A DNA stretch of 64,000 bases from Terrimonas sp937888905 (GTDB taxonomy: Bacteria; Bacteroidota; Bacteroidia; Chitinophagales; Chitinophagaceae). The notes below the pieces were generated by a model, which saw only the letters and a list, made by a program, of their open reading frames with translations, was not told the origin of the DNA and searched no databases. The position numbers and the translations under genes are program-made. The stretch's first letter is position 1. Each line of letters starts with the position of its first letter. Location: assembly GCA_937888905.1 (NCBI GenBank), contig CALATA010000001.1, positions 248,001 to 312,000 on the forward strand, read 5' to 3'. This document shows, piece by piece, positions 6,104-14,970 of this stretch.

Positions 6104-9100
6104 ATGTCAACAAACACAAACACACTTTTCCGGTTTGTCACAATGCGGGGACCGGAGAAGTTCAAGGATCTCAATCAATTTATCCAGCATCCGGCACCAG
6201 ACACCGAAGGCCATTTCAAAACTTTGATGTCGGCTCCCTCTGACCAACGAAGAACTCAACGGCAATCGCAGTTAACGCTGGCCGGAACATTTACACCCAT
6301 AATCGATGATGAAGGACTCATGTCACTGGTCGGGAATGATATGTTTGTTCTCAACCGATGGTTTATGGCTAACCAGCAGAAATTAGCAACAGTACCCGGG
6401 TATATCAGCAATTGTCCGGAATATTATCTCGTTGCTCACGATTACCTTTTTTCGTACGCAAAGGCGATTATTGTTTGGGATAATATTTTCTACCAGATAA
6501 TTACTGGTCAGAATCCGTCAATCCGTGATTCACTAATCAGCCTGCTAGTAGTTGACAGGTTTGTGTCAAATGATGGCGATACACAGCAGCATAAATCGGC
6601 TGGCGCGCAGGTAGTCATCCCCAAAAACTTCTTTGGTCTTGCTACCGGCCCGGTTCCCGCAGAAGAAGAGGAAGAAGACGAGGAAGGAAGAACAGGATTA
6701 CCCGGCATTGCTACCGGAACCGTGTACGAAAGATTAAATGAAAAGATCGGAGTGGTAAAAGCGAAAGCTAAGGTCAGCGATATCGCGAATGCCGTAAAGG
6801 AGATTGAACAGGCGAAGAAAACCTGGGAACGTGCTAACCGTAAGAGCTACGAAGCACAACGCCAGATTCATGATGCCGAACTGGAAGGGGCCATGAAGAC
6901 CGCTGTACCCGTCATTGACGAGGAAACAGGAAAGCCTTATTATGATGGATTGGATTTGCCCGCTTTTTCATTTACGCCCTCTGACCAGTTGACCTCCGGC
7001 GTAGCAGCAACATTATCTGATCGTTCACGCCAGATGCTGGACGAACTCAACCTGACCTATCCCGCGTCATTCGATGCCGTACTGGAAGATCTCGCAGAAT
7101 CGCTCCGCCAGGAAACCGATACGGTATTCACAGGCAGTAATCCCGTTCGCCCGGTGATGACGATCGGAGACGTGCTGATTCCGGTGGATGAGGAACTGCC
7201 GCCGACTGCGCCGGTTCACAGTTACAGCATCCAGCTCGAACAGATAAGCGGAACAAAATACAAAGTGTATCTCGCCATTCACACCGGGTATAACAATCCT
7301 GCCGCCCTGGATGCACGTTATTCTTCCTCTTTTGAAGGGGTCTCGGAACCGGTGCAGTTGTCAGCCTTTAACAGCGAGGCACTCGGCAGTACACTTGTAC
7401 TTGAACTGTATCCCGATGGTCTCACCGTTCCGGATGGTGTGCTTGCTTTTTCAATCGACGGGGAAGTGACGTTAAGCAATGGTTTGCGTATCATCTTTTC
7501 CACTGTATTGCAACTGGAAGGTGGGGCTACCGGTGTGATGAATGTGGATGAAGGCAACGCAGCCGGTCCGGGGAATGTAAGCGTGTACGTGCCGACAGGA
7601 TTTGGTATTAAACAACTCGGTATTGCCGATTACCGGAAAGTAGAGCAAACGGTATGCTGCTATGTACCAGGTGAAGTATCGCACATTGAGAACATCATGG
7701 CCCGTGAATACAAAGAAAAAAGTACGCGCCGCTTCCGCAGTTCTGAAGAAACAACCACAACGGAAACGGAAAAAGAAAAGGAGCAACTTACCGATACCAC
7801 CAGTACCAGCAGGTACGATATGCAGCAGGAAGTTGCGAGCATTATCAACAAGGACTCCAATACACAGACCAATACTAACTTTTCTGCTAGTTATGGCCCG
7901 ACAGCCTCTATCAGCATGGCCGCAGGTTACGCACAAAACAACTCGCAGCAGCAATCCAATTCGCAGGCGATCAGTTATGCAAAGGATGTGACGGAGCGGG
8001 CGCTGGAACGTGTAGTTCAGCGGGTTCGTGAAGAACGTATCAGCAAAGTTGTAGAAGAATACGAAGAGCAGAACAAACACGGATTCGACAACCGCGAAGG
8101 GGACAACCACGTTTCCGGTGTATATCGTTGGGTGGATAAAATTTTCAAGAACAGTATCCGCAACTACGGCAAGCGACTGATGTACGAGTTCATGATTCCG
8201 CAACCGGCGGTCTTTCACCTCGAAGCATTGAGGAATATTCCCGGAGCAAATCCTGGCGTGATGTTGACAAGGCCTGTCGATCCGCGATCTGAAGAAGCCG
8301 GTGTTAACCGCATCGCGACGTTCAACGAAATCACCGAGTTTAACTACAAATACTGGGCTGCAGCTTACAATGCGGAAGTGGAGCCATGCGTAGAAAAACT
8401 GAAGACGATCGGCAAATCGTTCTCCGGTGCGAAGTTTGGTGATCACGAGCTGACCGATGGATCTGCTGATCTGCAAATACCTGAGGGATATGTAGCCAAA
8501 AGAGCCAACGTGAAATTGTATGCAAAATATGATGGTGATACCAAACAGATGCACTCGTTCGGTGTGAACGTTGGTAACATCAGTCACTGGTACGATGAGC
8601 AGCGCTACTCGATCCGCAAAGACGACAACGTATACCTGGAGCTTGATAATTACAAAGGCCAATTGCCATTGAGTTATTTCTGTGAAAACTATCACACGTT
8701 CAATATTGCGGTAACGGTGCGTCTTGAAGCCACCGAAGAATTGATCAACAAATGGAAACAGGAAACCTTCGACGCCATTCTGAAAGCCTATAACCAGAAG
8801 CGGTTGGAATATGAAGATGCACTGGCGGCGAATAGCCAGTCTGCAAAAGTGAATCCGGGCTTCTTCCGCCAGATCGAAAACACGGTGTTGCGTAAAAACT
8901 GCATCACTTACCTGGTGGGTCACAACAACCTGGGTAAGGAGTTGTACAGCGGCGAGGGTGTGATAAATAAAAAGCCACTGGACAACGCCGATCTGGATCA
9001 ATACAGCAGCCTGGTTAAATTCATCGAGCAGGCATTTGAATGGAATGAGATCAGCTATACGCTTTACCCGTTCTATTGGGCTGGTAAGAATAACTGGCAA

Positions 9101-9484
9101 AGTCTCTACCAACAAGAAGTAGATGATGCGTTGTTTCGCTCGTTCCTGCAGAGTGGCATGGCCAGGGTGATTGCCACGGTTCGTCCCGGATTTGAAGAAG
9201 CGGTAATGCACTACATGGCTACTGGCCAGGTATGGAATGGCAGTCAGCCGCCGGTGATCGGTGACGAGTTGTACCTCTCGGTGATCGAGGAACTGCGTAA
9301 TCCTGAATATGAAATCGAGGAAAGCTGGGAAAGCCGTGTGCCAACTTCACTGACGGTGATCCAGGCCGGAGGCATTGCACTTGATGTGGATGGATTGCCT
9401 TGTGAATGTGGTGATGATGAAGAAACGGGGATTTCGCAATCAACTGCGCGCCTGGGCGTGGCAGAAGATCTTCCTACGGAGTAA
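6104..9484 (+). CDS. Large unrecognised protein with possible pore-forming beta hairpin
   Basis: A 1126-residue protein of no family I recognise, without a signal peptide. Visible regions in order: a mixed N-terminal domain; an acidic run (EEEEEDEEG, about residue 188); a helical stretch (residues 205-265); beta-rich sequence (about 345-490); two adjacent Cys (CCYVPGEVSHIENIMAREYKE, about 516); a Thr/Glu/Lys linker; an alternating polar/nonpolar Ser/Thr-rich segment turning at Gly-Pro (TNFSASYGPTASISMAAGYA, about 588-608); a long charged helix (RALERVVQRVREERISKVVEE); then a mixed C-terminal half ending in a Cys-containing acidic tail. The alternating segment resembles membrane-inserting hairpins of beta pore formers. 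The large size and place directly behind the lysis cassette suggest a structural or translocation component released by lysis; this is inference. ATG 6104 is chosen over an upstream in-frame start that would run through the leader hairpin. Confidence 0.8.
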   Translation: MSTNTNTLFRFVTMRGPEKFKDLNQFIQHPAPDTEGHFKTLMSAPSDQRRTQRQSQLTLAGTFTPIIDDEGLMSLVGNDMFVLNRWFMANQQKLATVPGYISNCPEYYLVAHDYLFSYAKAIIVWDNIFYQIITGQNPSIRDSLISLLVVDRFVSNDGDTQQHKSAGAQVVIPKNFFGLATGPVPAEEEEEDEEGRTGLPGIATGTVYERLNEKIGVVKAKAKVSDIANAVKEIEQAKKTWERANRKSYEAQRQIHDAELEGAMKTAVPVIDEETGKPYYDGLDLPAFSFTPSDQLTSGVAATLSDRSRQMLDELNLTYPASFDAVLEDLAESLRQETDTVFTGSNPVRPVMTIGDVLIPVDEELPPTAPVHSYSIQLEQISGTKYKVYLAIHTGYNNPAALDARYSSSFEGVSEPVQLSAFNSEALGSTLVLELYPDGLTVPDGVLAFSIDGEVTLSNGLRIIFSTVLQLEGGATGVMNVDEGNAAGPGNVSVYVPTGFGIKQLGIADYRKVEQTVCCYVPGEVSHIENIMAREYKEKSTRRFRSSEETTTTETEKEKEQLTDTTSTSRYDMQQEVASIINKDSNTQTNTNFSASYGPTASISMAAGYAQNNSQQQSNSQAISYAKDVTERALERVVQRVREERISKVVEEYEEQNKHGFDNREGDNHVSGVYRWVDKIFKNSIRNYGKRLMYEFMIPQPAVFHLEALRNIPGANPGVMLTRPVDPRSEEAGVNRIATFNEITEFNYKYWAAAYNAEVEPCVEKLKTIGKSFSGAKFGDHELTDGSADLQIPEGYVAKRANVKLYAKYDGDTKQMHSFGVNVGNISHWYDEQRYSIRKDDNVYLELDNYKGQLPLSYFCENYHTFNIAVTVRLEATEELINKWKQETFDAILKAYNQKRLEYEDALAANSQSAKVNPGFFRQIENTVLRKNCITYLVGHNNLGKELYSGEGVINKKPLDNADLDQYSSLVKFIEQAFEWNEISYTLYPFYWAGKNNWQSLYQQEVDDALFRSFLQSGMARVIATVRPGFEEAVMHYMATGQVWNGSQPPVIGDELYLSVIEELRNPEYEIEESWESRVPTSLTVIQAGGIALDVDGLPCECGDDEETGISQSTARLGVAEDLPTE

Positions 9485-9503
9485 GCTATCAACACCAGAT
9501 TAT

Positions 9504-9533
9504 AGGAGCCGCTGCAAGGCGGCTCCTTTTTTT
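9504..9533 (+). terminator. Rho-independent terminator
   Basis: AGGAGCCGC (9504-9512) pairs with GCGGCTCCT (9519-9527) around TGCAAG, followed by a T run to 9533. It separates the 1126-residue gene from the next toxin-like gene; read-through or an unseen promoter must serve the latter. Confidence 0.9.
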
Positions 9534-9553
9534 CAAAAAAATAATAAAGAGAC

Positions 9554-11995
9554 ATGGCAAATAAATTTCCGCAGATGCCGGAGGGAGCATTTTCCCCGAT
9601 GGATGGATTCCGGCAAATGAAAGGTTTTGGAGGATTTAAGGAGGAATGTGATGGGGAATGTGAGCATGATGATGAGTTTTACATGGGCGTAATTGATTTT
9701 CCTTCGCTTATCCGCGATCTGGATGGCTCAAAATATGGTTCTCCAATCAACGACCAAAAATTCAACTACGAATTTTATAAAAGTAAAGTTGACGTGTATA
9801 ATCCCAGCCCGGATGGTCTGGGTGGAGTTTGGGGGAAGGAAGATACGCAGTTGGAATACATCCATCCTTCCAAAGGGCAAAGAGTTAAAACAGATCTGCG
9901 CGCTTCATTAAATAAGGTAGCTTGTTGTATCGATCCTTTATTTAGTTACCGGATCAGGGTATCAGCAGAAAAGATCTCGTACGGACTTGTATACCATTAT
10001 AAAGATGCGGCAAAGGCAGTGGCATTTGTTGGCAACTACCAGGATCGCGACAGATATACGGTTGATGAAAAATACGTTGCGATTCACATCCATTCTGAAA
10101 ATACCGAAGATATAATACAGGTTTTAAAACGGATCAACGGGGAAAGGTATATAGACGATTTTAAAGTGTTAGTTGGAAAATATTTTCAACGGGCATTGCT
10201 TGCTACAAGAGACAAGGCTGAACTAAATGAACTGTATAAAAAGGCACCGCTTTTCGCGCTTGAGTGGTTGGCCGGTCCCGGACGTTTTACAAGTGTAATG
10301 TGGCAGGAACATTTGCCTCTGTTACTGAGCTACGATAACTCGGGATTGTTAAGTTTTGTCAGAGATAGCAGTCATGCTGTCGTCAACCTTTTGCGAGGGA
10401 TAAAGGATATGCGATTCTTGTACGACGAGTTGAACAAAAATCCCGGGTTGATAAAGACGATCTACGCCAACATGGATGGCTCCTCGGCATTCAAAGGGGA
10501 AGCAATTTCAAACCGGAAGATTTTCAGTTCGCTGCTGAACGCCATATGTTACCATAATATAGATAAATGCACGCGTACAGGCGATCACTTTTACGTTGGT
10601 GAAGCCAGAAAGCCTGATAGCAATCTTCTGCAGTCAAACGATATCTATGAAAACAAGATATTTCTTCAGCAGTTGACTAAACGGTCTTTTACGGAGACCG
10701 TAAGTATTGATGGTGACGACAGACCTAATACGGGTGGGCAGACCTTTGAAGTACCGGTATCGAAATTTCGACCAGAGGATGGCGGGAAATATTATCATCC
10801 GATGGACATGGTTATCCTCCAGGATGAAAATGGTTTGCAGGTGGAAGTGGCGGCTCTTTTTGTCAAAGACATCGCCGATGAGCTGGAATGGGCGGAGATA
10901 ATGGAGGGTGTAAGACTGGGCATCAATATATTTGTGCTGGTAGTTTCGCTGGCAACGTTAATGGCCGGTCCTGGTGCATTCTTGTTTGTGTTGTCAACTA
11001 TTGACCTGGCACTGGCCGGTGCAGATACCGTGATTCAGGGGTTGAAAGAAGAACTGACGAAAACAGAGGGTGGCCGGGAATTTCTGGCGATATGGGAGAA
11101 AGTATACATAATCGGCGGTATTGCAACGGCGGGGCCGCTGGTTATAACGGGTCTGTTTTCGGCAGGCGCAAGGCTTTGGGCAAAGCTATCATCGGGGGCC
11201 GCGCGGGATTTTGTAGCGGCTGTGTTGACGAGGATTATAATGGAAACCAGGAGCCTCAAATTTGAACAATCGACTTTCCGGATTATTCCGTGGGAGGAGG
11301 TCAGAACGTTAAGCCCGGGAGCTACAGCAATACGAGCAAGTGTGTGTAAAGGGATGGAGGAATTGGGAGTTATAATGGGGGTAGGGAGATCTGCTGAAAG
11401 TGGAAAGGATGTATATTTCATACTTTGGAAAGGCGATGTTGTTGAAGCCGGGAATTTTGTGCAAGTCAGAGGTAAACTGACTGATATTATGCGAAATGGG
11501 GTTAGTAAGGCGGTGGAATGGTTGGATAATTTTGTCAGGAGATCAGGAAAAGTTCCTTATGGTGAAAATATAATGAGCAATGTTGCCATTGAATACCGGG
11601 GACTTAAAAATATGCCAAAGGATAAAGGCAATGTTGCCGTATTTGAGATTATAAATAAAAAAGGAAATAAAGAGTTTAGGGCATTTGCTACATTTAAAAG
11701 CAAAAAGGAGTGGAAAGCAGCAGGCTACAGGGAAAAGCCTCATGCAGAATTTATTGGACTAACAGATTTAGAGGCAGAAGAAATATTTGGAGATAGTATA
11801 ATTTCTGCATATAGCGAGCTTGCTTTCTGTGATTTTGATGGCCATTGGTGCCAGCAAACAATTGACATCTTTTGTGCGAAAGCAAATCAATCTCATAGCT
11901 TTGTTTTCCCCGGAAAAAAAGGGGATGAACTGGGAATAACAAGAACAGCTTCTGTAAATGCTCGCGCTGCGGCTTTGGAAAAATTAATAAAATAA
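9554..11995 (+). CDS. Polymorphic toxin-like protein with deaminase-like C-terminus
   Basis: An 813-residue protein without a signal peptide. The N-terminal 450 residues are unrecognised and include a Cys/acidic patch (ECDGECEHDDEF). A hydrophobic pre-toxin segment follows (about residues 455-545: NIFVLVVSLATLMAG and YIIGGIATAGPLVITGLFSAG). The last 130 residues are AT-rich in DNA and hold H730-A-E732 (KPHAEFIGL), C759 and C766 (FCDFDGHWCQ), which recalls the HAE plus paired-Cys zinc site of toxin deaminases. The C-x6-C spacing is unusual, since CxxC is standard, so the activity is tentative. The next gene encodes a SUKH-like immunity protein, a common partner of nuclease and deaminase toxins. 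Part of the pre-toxin segment is duplicated at 12704-12839. Confidence 0.7.
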   Translation: MANKFPQMPEGAFSPMDGFRQMKGFGGFKEECDGECEHDDEFYMGVIDFPSLIRDLDGSKYGSPINDQKFNYEFYKSKVDVYNPSPDGLGGVWGKEDTQLEYIHPSKGQRVKTDLRASLNKVACCIDPLFSYRIRVSAEKISYGLVYHYKDAAKAVAFVGNYQDRDRYTVDEKYVAIHIHSENTEDIIQVLKRINGERYIDDFKVLVGKYFQRALLATRDKAELNELYKKAPLFALEWLAGPGRFTSVMWQEHLPLLLSYDNSGLLSFVRDSSHAVVNLLRGIKDMRFLYDELNKNPGLIKTIYANMDGSSAFKGEAISNRKIFSSLLNAICYHNIDKCTRTGDHFYVGEARKPDSNLLQSNDIYENKIFLQQLTKRSFTETVSIDGDDRPNTGGQTFEVPVSKFRPEDGGKYYHPMDMVILQDENGLQVEVAALFVKDIADELEWAEIMEGVRLGINIFVLVVSLATLMAGPGAFLFVLSTIDLALAGADTVIQGLKEELTKTEGGREFLAIWEKVYIIGGIATAGPLVITGLFSAGARLWAKLSSGAARDFVAAVLTRIIMETRSLKFEQSTFRIIPWEEVRTLSPGATAIRASVCKGMEELGVIMGVGRSAESGKDVYFILWKGDVVEAGNFVQVRGKLTDIMRNGVSKAVEWLDNFVRRSGKVPYGENIMSNVAIEYRGLKNMPKDKGNVAVFEIINKKGNKEFRAFATFKSKKEWKAAGYREKPHAEFIGLTDLEAEEIFGDSIISAYSELAFCDFDGHWCQQTIDIFCAKANQSHSFVFPGKKGDELGITRTASVNARAAALEKLIK

Positions 11996-12007
11996 AAAAA
12001 TAGTACT

Positions 12008-12514
12008 ATGAATTTCGAGCAAAAAATAGATTATATAGGAAGAGAAAACTTTGTTCGTTTCACGAATTGTCATGCATTTGCAGATATAAGTAGTGAGCTT
12101 AAAATGTTCTTGCAAGAAACAGGTTTTTACAGTGATAAGATGGCTTATCCGTATTTTACAGCTACCGGTACGTTACAATCTGTCTCTCCAAAAATTATTG
12201 AGCTGGCATCGAATCGGATTGGACGTAAATTATGCATTGATTTAAACAATAATGAACGGCTTGTCGTATTCAATCCTCAAGACGGTGAAGTAACAGTTGT
12301 AAATAGTAATCTCAAAAATTATATTGAATGCCTTTATGCAATGCGATACTTTTCTGAAGAGATCGAAGGTGAAGATGTGTTTGGTGATTATGATACGAAT
12401 GCTAAAAAATACGCAAGAAAGTTACTGGAATTATTTAATGTGATAGAGGGAGATATCAGGAGTTTCCCTTTATGGTATATCCAAGTTCATGAACGTGAGA
12501 TTGGAACGTTGTAA
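12008..12514 (+). CDS. SUKH-like immunity protein
   Basis: A 168-residue soluble protein starting 12 bases after the toxin-like gene and AT-rich like its 3' end. The pattern FLQETGFYS...YPYF, LCIDLNNNERLVVFNPQDGEV and VNSNLKNYIECLYAM resembles SUKH-4 immunity proteins, which share a late 'VNSSLxxF' helix. SUKH proteins neutralise diverse nucleic-acid-attacking toxins by direct binding in the cytoplasm. Assignment is by pattern and position, and the exact subfamily is uncertain. Confidence 0.65.
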   Translation: MNFEQKIDYIGRENFVRFTNCHAFADISSELKMFLQETGFYSDKMAYPYFTATGTLQSVSPKIIELASNRIGRKLCIDLNNNERLVVFNPQDGEVTVVNSNLKNYIECLYAMRYFSEEIEGEDVFGDYDTNAKKYARKLLELFNVIEGDIRSFPLWYIQVHEREIGTL

Positions 12515-12525
12515 TATTTCTCCCC

Positions 12526-12551
12526 AACCCCGCTCAACGCGGGGTTTGTTT
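12526..12551 (+). terminator. Rho-independent terminator
   Basis: CCCCGC (12528-12533) and GCGGGG (12539-12544) pair around TCAAC, flanked by AA and TT, then GTTTTT. It ends the toxin/SUKH unit. Confidence 0.85.
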
Positions 12552-12703
12552 TTGCCCGACATTCGCGTCCTTCAGGCTGTGTGAACTAGAATCACTGGAT
12601 CCGTATACTCGCCTTTGCTCGCGGTGTCTTTCAGGTTAATTATACTTTTATAATCCGCCTCAGGAGTGGGCAGACATAATGGACGTTGTGAGACCGGGGC
12701 ATC

Positions 12704-13135
12704 ATTCAGCGTTTGAAAGAAGAACTGACGAAAGCGAAAGGTGGCCGGGAATTTCTGGCGATATGGGAGAAAGTATACATCATCGGCGGTATTGCAACGG
12801 CGGGACTGCTGGTTATAACGGGGTTGTTTTCGGCAGGCACCCTGCGGGAAAAACCCGTTGTAACAATAACCATTCTCACTTTTGGTTTGGTCGTCATAAG
12901 CCTTGTATTCCTGCTCCGCTTAACCAATCAGGTGAACGCGCTCACGATTCCCTCCTTATATGGCAATATTTTCTATTTGGGGCGGCAGTTTTTGGCTACA
13001 AGTTTCACCCCCCTAATAGAGCGGATGAAACAATCCGGCGTTGGAACTGCAGGATCTGATAACTCCGGATCTTCCTGCGGCTCTTCTTGCGGAAGCAGTT
13101 GCGGATCTTCCTGCGGCGGATGCGGAGGGGATTAA
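12704..13135 (+). pseudogene. Orphan pre-toxin fragment fused to a Cys/Gly/Ser-rich tail
   Basis: Positions 12704-12839 align without gaps to 11033-11168 in the deaminase-like gene, with only about a dozen differences, and encode the same pre-toxin segment (KEELTK, GGREFLAIWEKVYIIGGIATAG, GLFSAG). Homology stops abruptly after GGCAGGC. The frame continues into a new sequence with a strong membrane helix (TITILTFGLVVISLVFLLRL) and ends in repeated SSCGSSCG units and GGCGGD. There is no ATG: an in-frame stop at 12689 lies upstream and only a TTG at 12713 is available. This fits an orphan toxin-tip cassette, which could be recruited by recombination through the shared 136 bases. The Cys-rich tail recalls TPM/TIGR04222-type membrane proteins, but that link is weak. 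Confidence 0.75.
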
Positions 13136-13512
13136 GTCAAAAGCAAAAAAGAGCAATAAGTGAATAAGTCAATCACTGAACAGGTTAATGCGGAAAGCAT
13201 TTATTGACTTATTCACCTATTCACTGATTGACCCCGGTCGTTTACCCGCTAAACCCTCCACCTATCCGGTTTCCCCCAAAAAACCTTATTTTTGATAGAA
13301 TAGGAAGCTGAGGAACCGGCTACGCCGGTCGTGATAAATGACACTTGTGCCGACCGGTCTGTGAGGATAATATTGTTGCACTAACCTGATCTATATATAA
13401 TACCATGCTTGCCGACCCCCGGCATGCACAGGTGTTGTGCAACATTTACATCCCCACTTTTCTTCTTCAACTTCCTGCAAACAATATTTTTACGCATTTT
13501 TATTTTTAAGAT
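13136..13512. other. Intergenic region with inverted repeats and a possible upstream promoter
   Basis: GTGAATAAGTCAAT (13160-13173) and its complement (13203-13216) form a 14-bp inverted repeat; related GTGAATAAGT sequence recurs in other gaps of the window. A perfect TATTTTTG box lies at 13287-13294, and CCGGTCG (13325-13331) pairs with CGACCGG (13351-13357) downstream, so a structured leader of about 200 bases before ricT is possible. A weaker box TATTTTTA at 13501-13508, 4 bases before the ATG, is the alternative promoter. Confidence 0.5.
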
Positions 13513-14970
13513 ATGGGATGTAGTAGTTGTGGAACCGCTACCGGGGGCAAACCCGGAGGTTGCAAAAGCAACGGCGGTTGCAGCACAGGCGGTTGTAACC
13601 GGATGAACACTTACGACTGGTTGCGCAATATGCCCATGGTAGACCAGGAGAGCTATTGCAAAGTCGTCGAAGTAAGCTTCAATAAAGGAACACGCAAGGA
13701 TTTTTTCCGTAATACCACCCTTCAGCAATTCGAAAAAGGCGACCTCATCACCGTGGAAGGAGTCAGCGGTTTCGACGTCGGCGAAATTTCCCTGACCGGT
13801 GAAATCGTTCGCCTCCAGATGAAAAAACGCAACGTCCGCGAGGAAAATCCTGAAATGAAAAAGGTCCTTCGCTACGCCTCCGACCGCGACCTGGATCTCA
13901 TGAAACAGAACAAGGCCCGTGAACCGGAAGCCGTGATCCGCAGCCGCGCCATCGCCAAACAACTCAAACTGGACATGAAGATCAGCCAGGTAGAGATGCA
14001 GGCCGACGGACGCAAGGCAACATTTTTTTACATCGCCGACGGTCGTGTCGATTTCCGCGAACTCATCAAAGTTTACGCCTCCGAATTCAAAGTAAAAGTG
14101 GAAATGCGCCAGATCGGTGCACGCCAGGAAGCCGGAAAAGTAGGCGGCATCGGCAGTTGCGGCCGCGAACTCTGCTGCAGCACATGGCTCACCGATTTCA
14201 AATCGGTGAACACTACCATGGCCCGCTACCAGAACCTGTCTATCAACCAGACCAAACTCAGCGGTCAGTGCGGCCGCCTGAAATGCTGTCTGAATTATGA
14301 ACTCGATACCTATCTCGATGCTTTGCAGCATTTTCCCAACAACTGCGATACCATCCAGGTAGCCAAAGGCACGGCCTATCTCGTTAAAAAAGATATTTTC
14401 AAAAACCTTATGTGGTATTCCATCCAGGGAAGCACCACGCAATACCCGCTCGCCATCGACAGCGTAAAGCGGATCAAATCGCAAAACCAGCAGGGCATCG
14501 TCCCCGAAGAACTCGAAACAGTAGAGGTTACTTCCAATAAACCGAAAGAAGTAGAACCGGAGTTTGTAGATGTAGTGGGACAAATCAGCCTGCGCAGCCT
14601 CGAGAAAGCCGATCGCAAACGCCGCCATCAGCAAAAAGCCAAACAACAGGGCGGCGGACAAAGACCATCTTCGGAAGGCGGTCGTCCACCGCAAAGACAA
14701 GGCGGCGAGGGCAAGCAGCAACAGGGAAACAACCCACAACAAAGCCGGCAGCAGCGACCCAATCCCAACCAGCAGCAACAGCGTCGCTCCGGCGGACAAG
14801 GCGGACAACAACAGAAACCAACAAACGAGGGTCAGCAGAAATCAGGCGGTGGTAATCAGCAGCAGCCTCAGCAACAGAGAGGCCAACGCCCGCCACGCCC
14901 GCAGGGAGGTGGCAATCAGTCCAAGCCCAACAATAATAACAATAAACAAACGCCGCCTAAGGAAGGCTAA
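13513..14970 (+). CDS. ricT: RicT/YaaT-like PSP1 domain protein
   Basis: A 485-residue protein with a PSP1 C-terminal domain (about residues 45-290). Conserved features include YASEFKVKVEMRQIGARQEAGKVGGIG, GRELCCSTW and SGQCGRLKCCLNYE, whose Cys residues match the cluster ligands of RicT. RicT in Bacillus works with RicA and RicF in an Fe-S complex that supports RNase Y-dependent RNA maturation. The role in Bacteroidota is less clear. The first 31 residues are Cys/Gly-rich (CSSCG, GGCKSNGGCSTGGC). The last 120 residues are a Gln/Gly/Pro/Arg/Asn low-complexity tail, perhaps RNA-binding. In many Bacteroidota ricT neighbours gldH; here gldH is 16 kb away. Confidence 0.88.
   Translation: MGCSSCGTATGGKPGGCKSNGGCSTGGCNRMNTYDWLRNMPMVDQESYCKVVEVSFNKGTRKDFFRNTTLQQFEKGDLITVEGVSGFDVGEISLTGEIVRLQMKKRNVREENPEMKKVLRYASDRDLDLMKQNKAREPEAVIRSRAIAKQLKLDMKISQVEMQADGRKATFFYIADGRVDFRELIKVYASEFKVKVEMRQIGARQEAGKVGGIGSCGRELCCSTWLTDFKSVNTTMARYQNLSINQTKLSGQCGRLKCCLNYELDTYLDALQHFPNNCDTIQVAKGTAYLVKKDIFKNLMWYSIQGSTTQYPLAIDSVKRIKSQNQQGIVPEELETVEVTSNKPKEVEPEFVDVVGQISLRSLEKADRKRRHQQKAKQQGGGQRPSSEGGRPPQRQGGEGKQQQGNNPQQSRQQRPNPNQQQQRRSGGQGGQQQKPTNEGQQKSGGGNQQQPQQQRGQRPPRPQGGGNQSKPNNNNNKQTPPKEG

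Noticed and set aside
7472..9211. 579-codon open frame on the minus strand opposite the 1126-residue gene
   Set aside because: It has no recognisable domain and an amino-acid make-up typical of antisense reading; it follows codon bias of the plus-strand gene and also overlaps its beta-hairpin region.
4703..9484. Complete prophage
   Set aside because: Only lysis-type genes are present; no integrase, terminase, portal, capsid or tail genes are visible in the window, and no attachment-site repeats were found.
12679..13059. 126-codon frame overlapping the orphan toxin fragment in another phase
   Set aside because: The overlapping phase encodes the homologous pre-toxin segment; this phase shows no related protein.
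13160..13216. CRISPR-like or origin-type repeats from GTGAATAAGT sequences
   Set aside because: They form one inverted repeat and scattered relatives, without regular spacers; TTATTCACC differs from the DnaA box consensus.
13381..14811. Long Ala/Leu/Phe-rich minus-strand frame opposite ricT
   Set aside because: Low-complexity antisense of the ricT body and its Gln/Gly tail; no start context and no family features.
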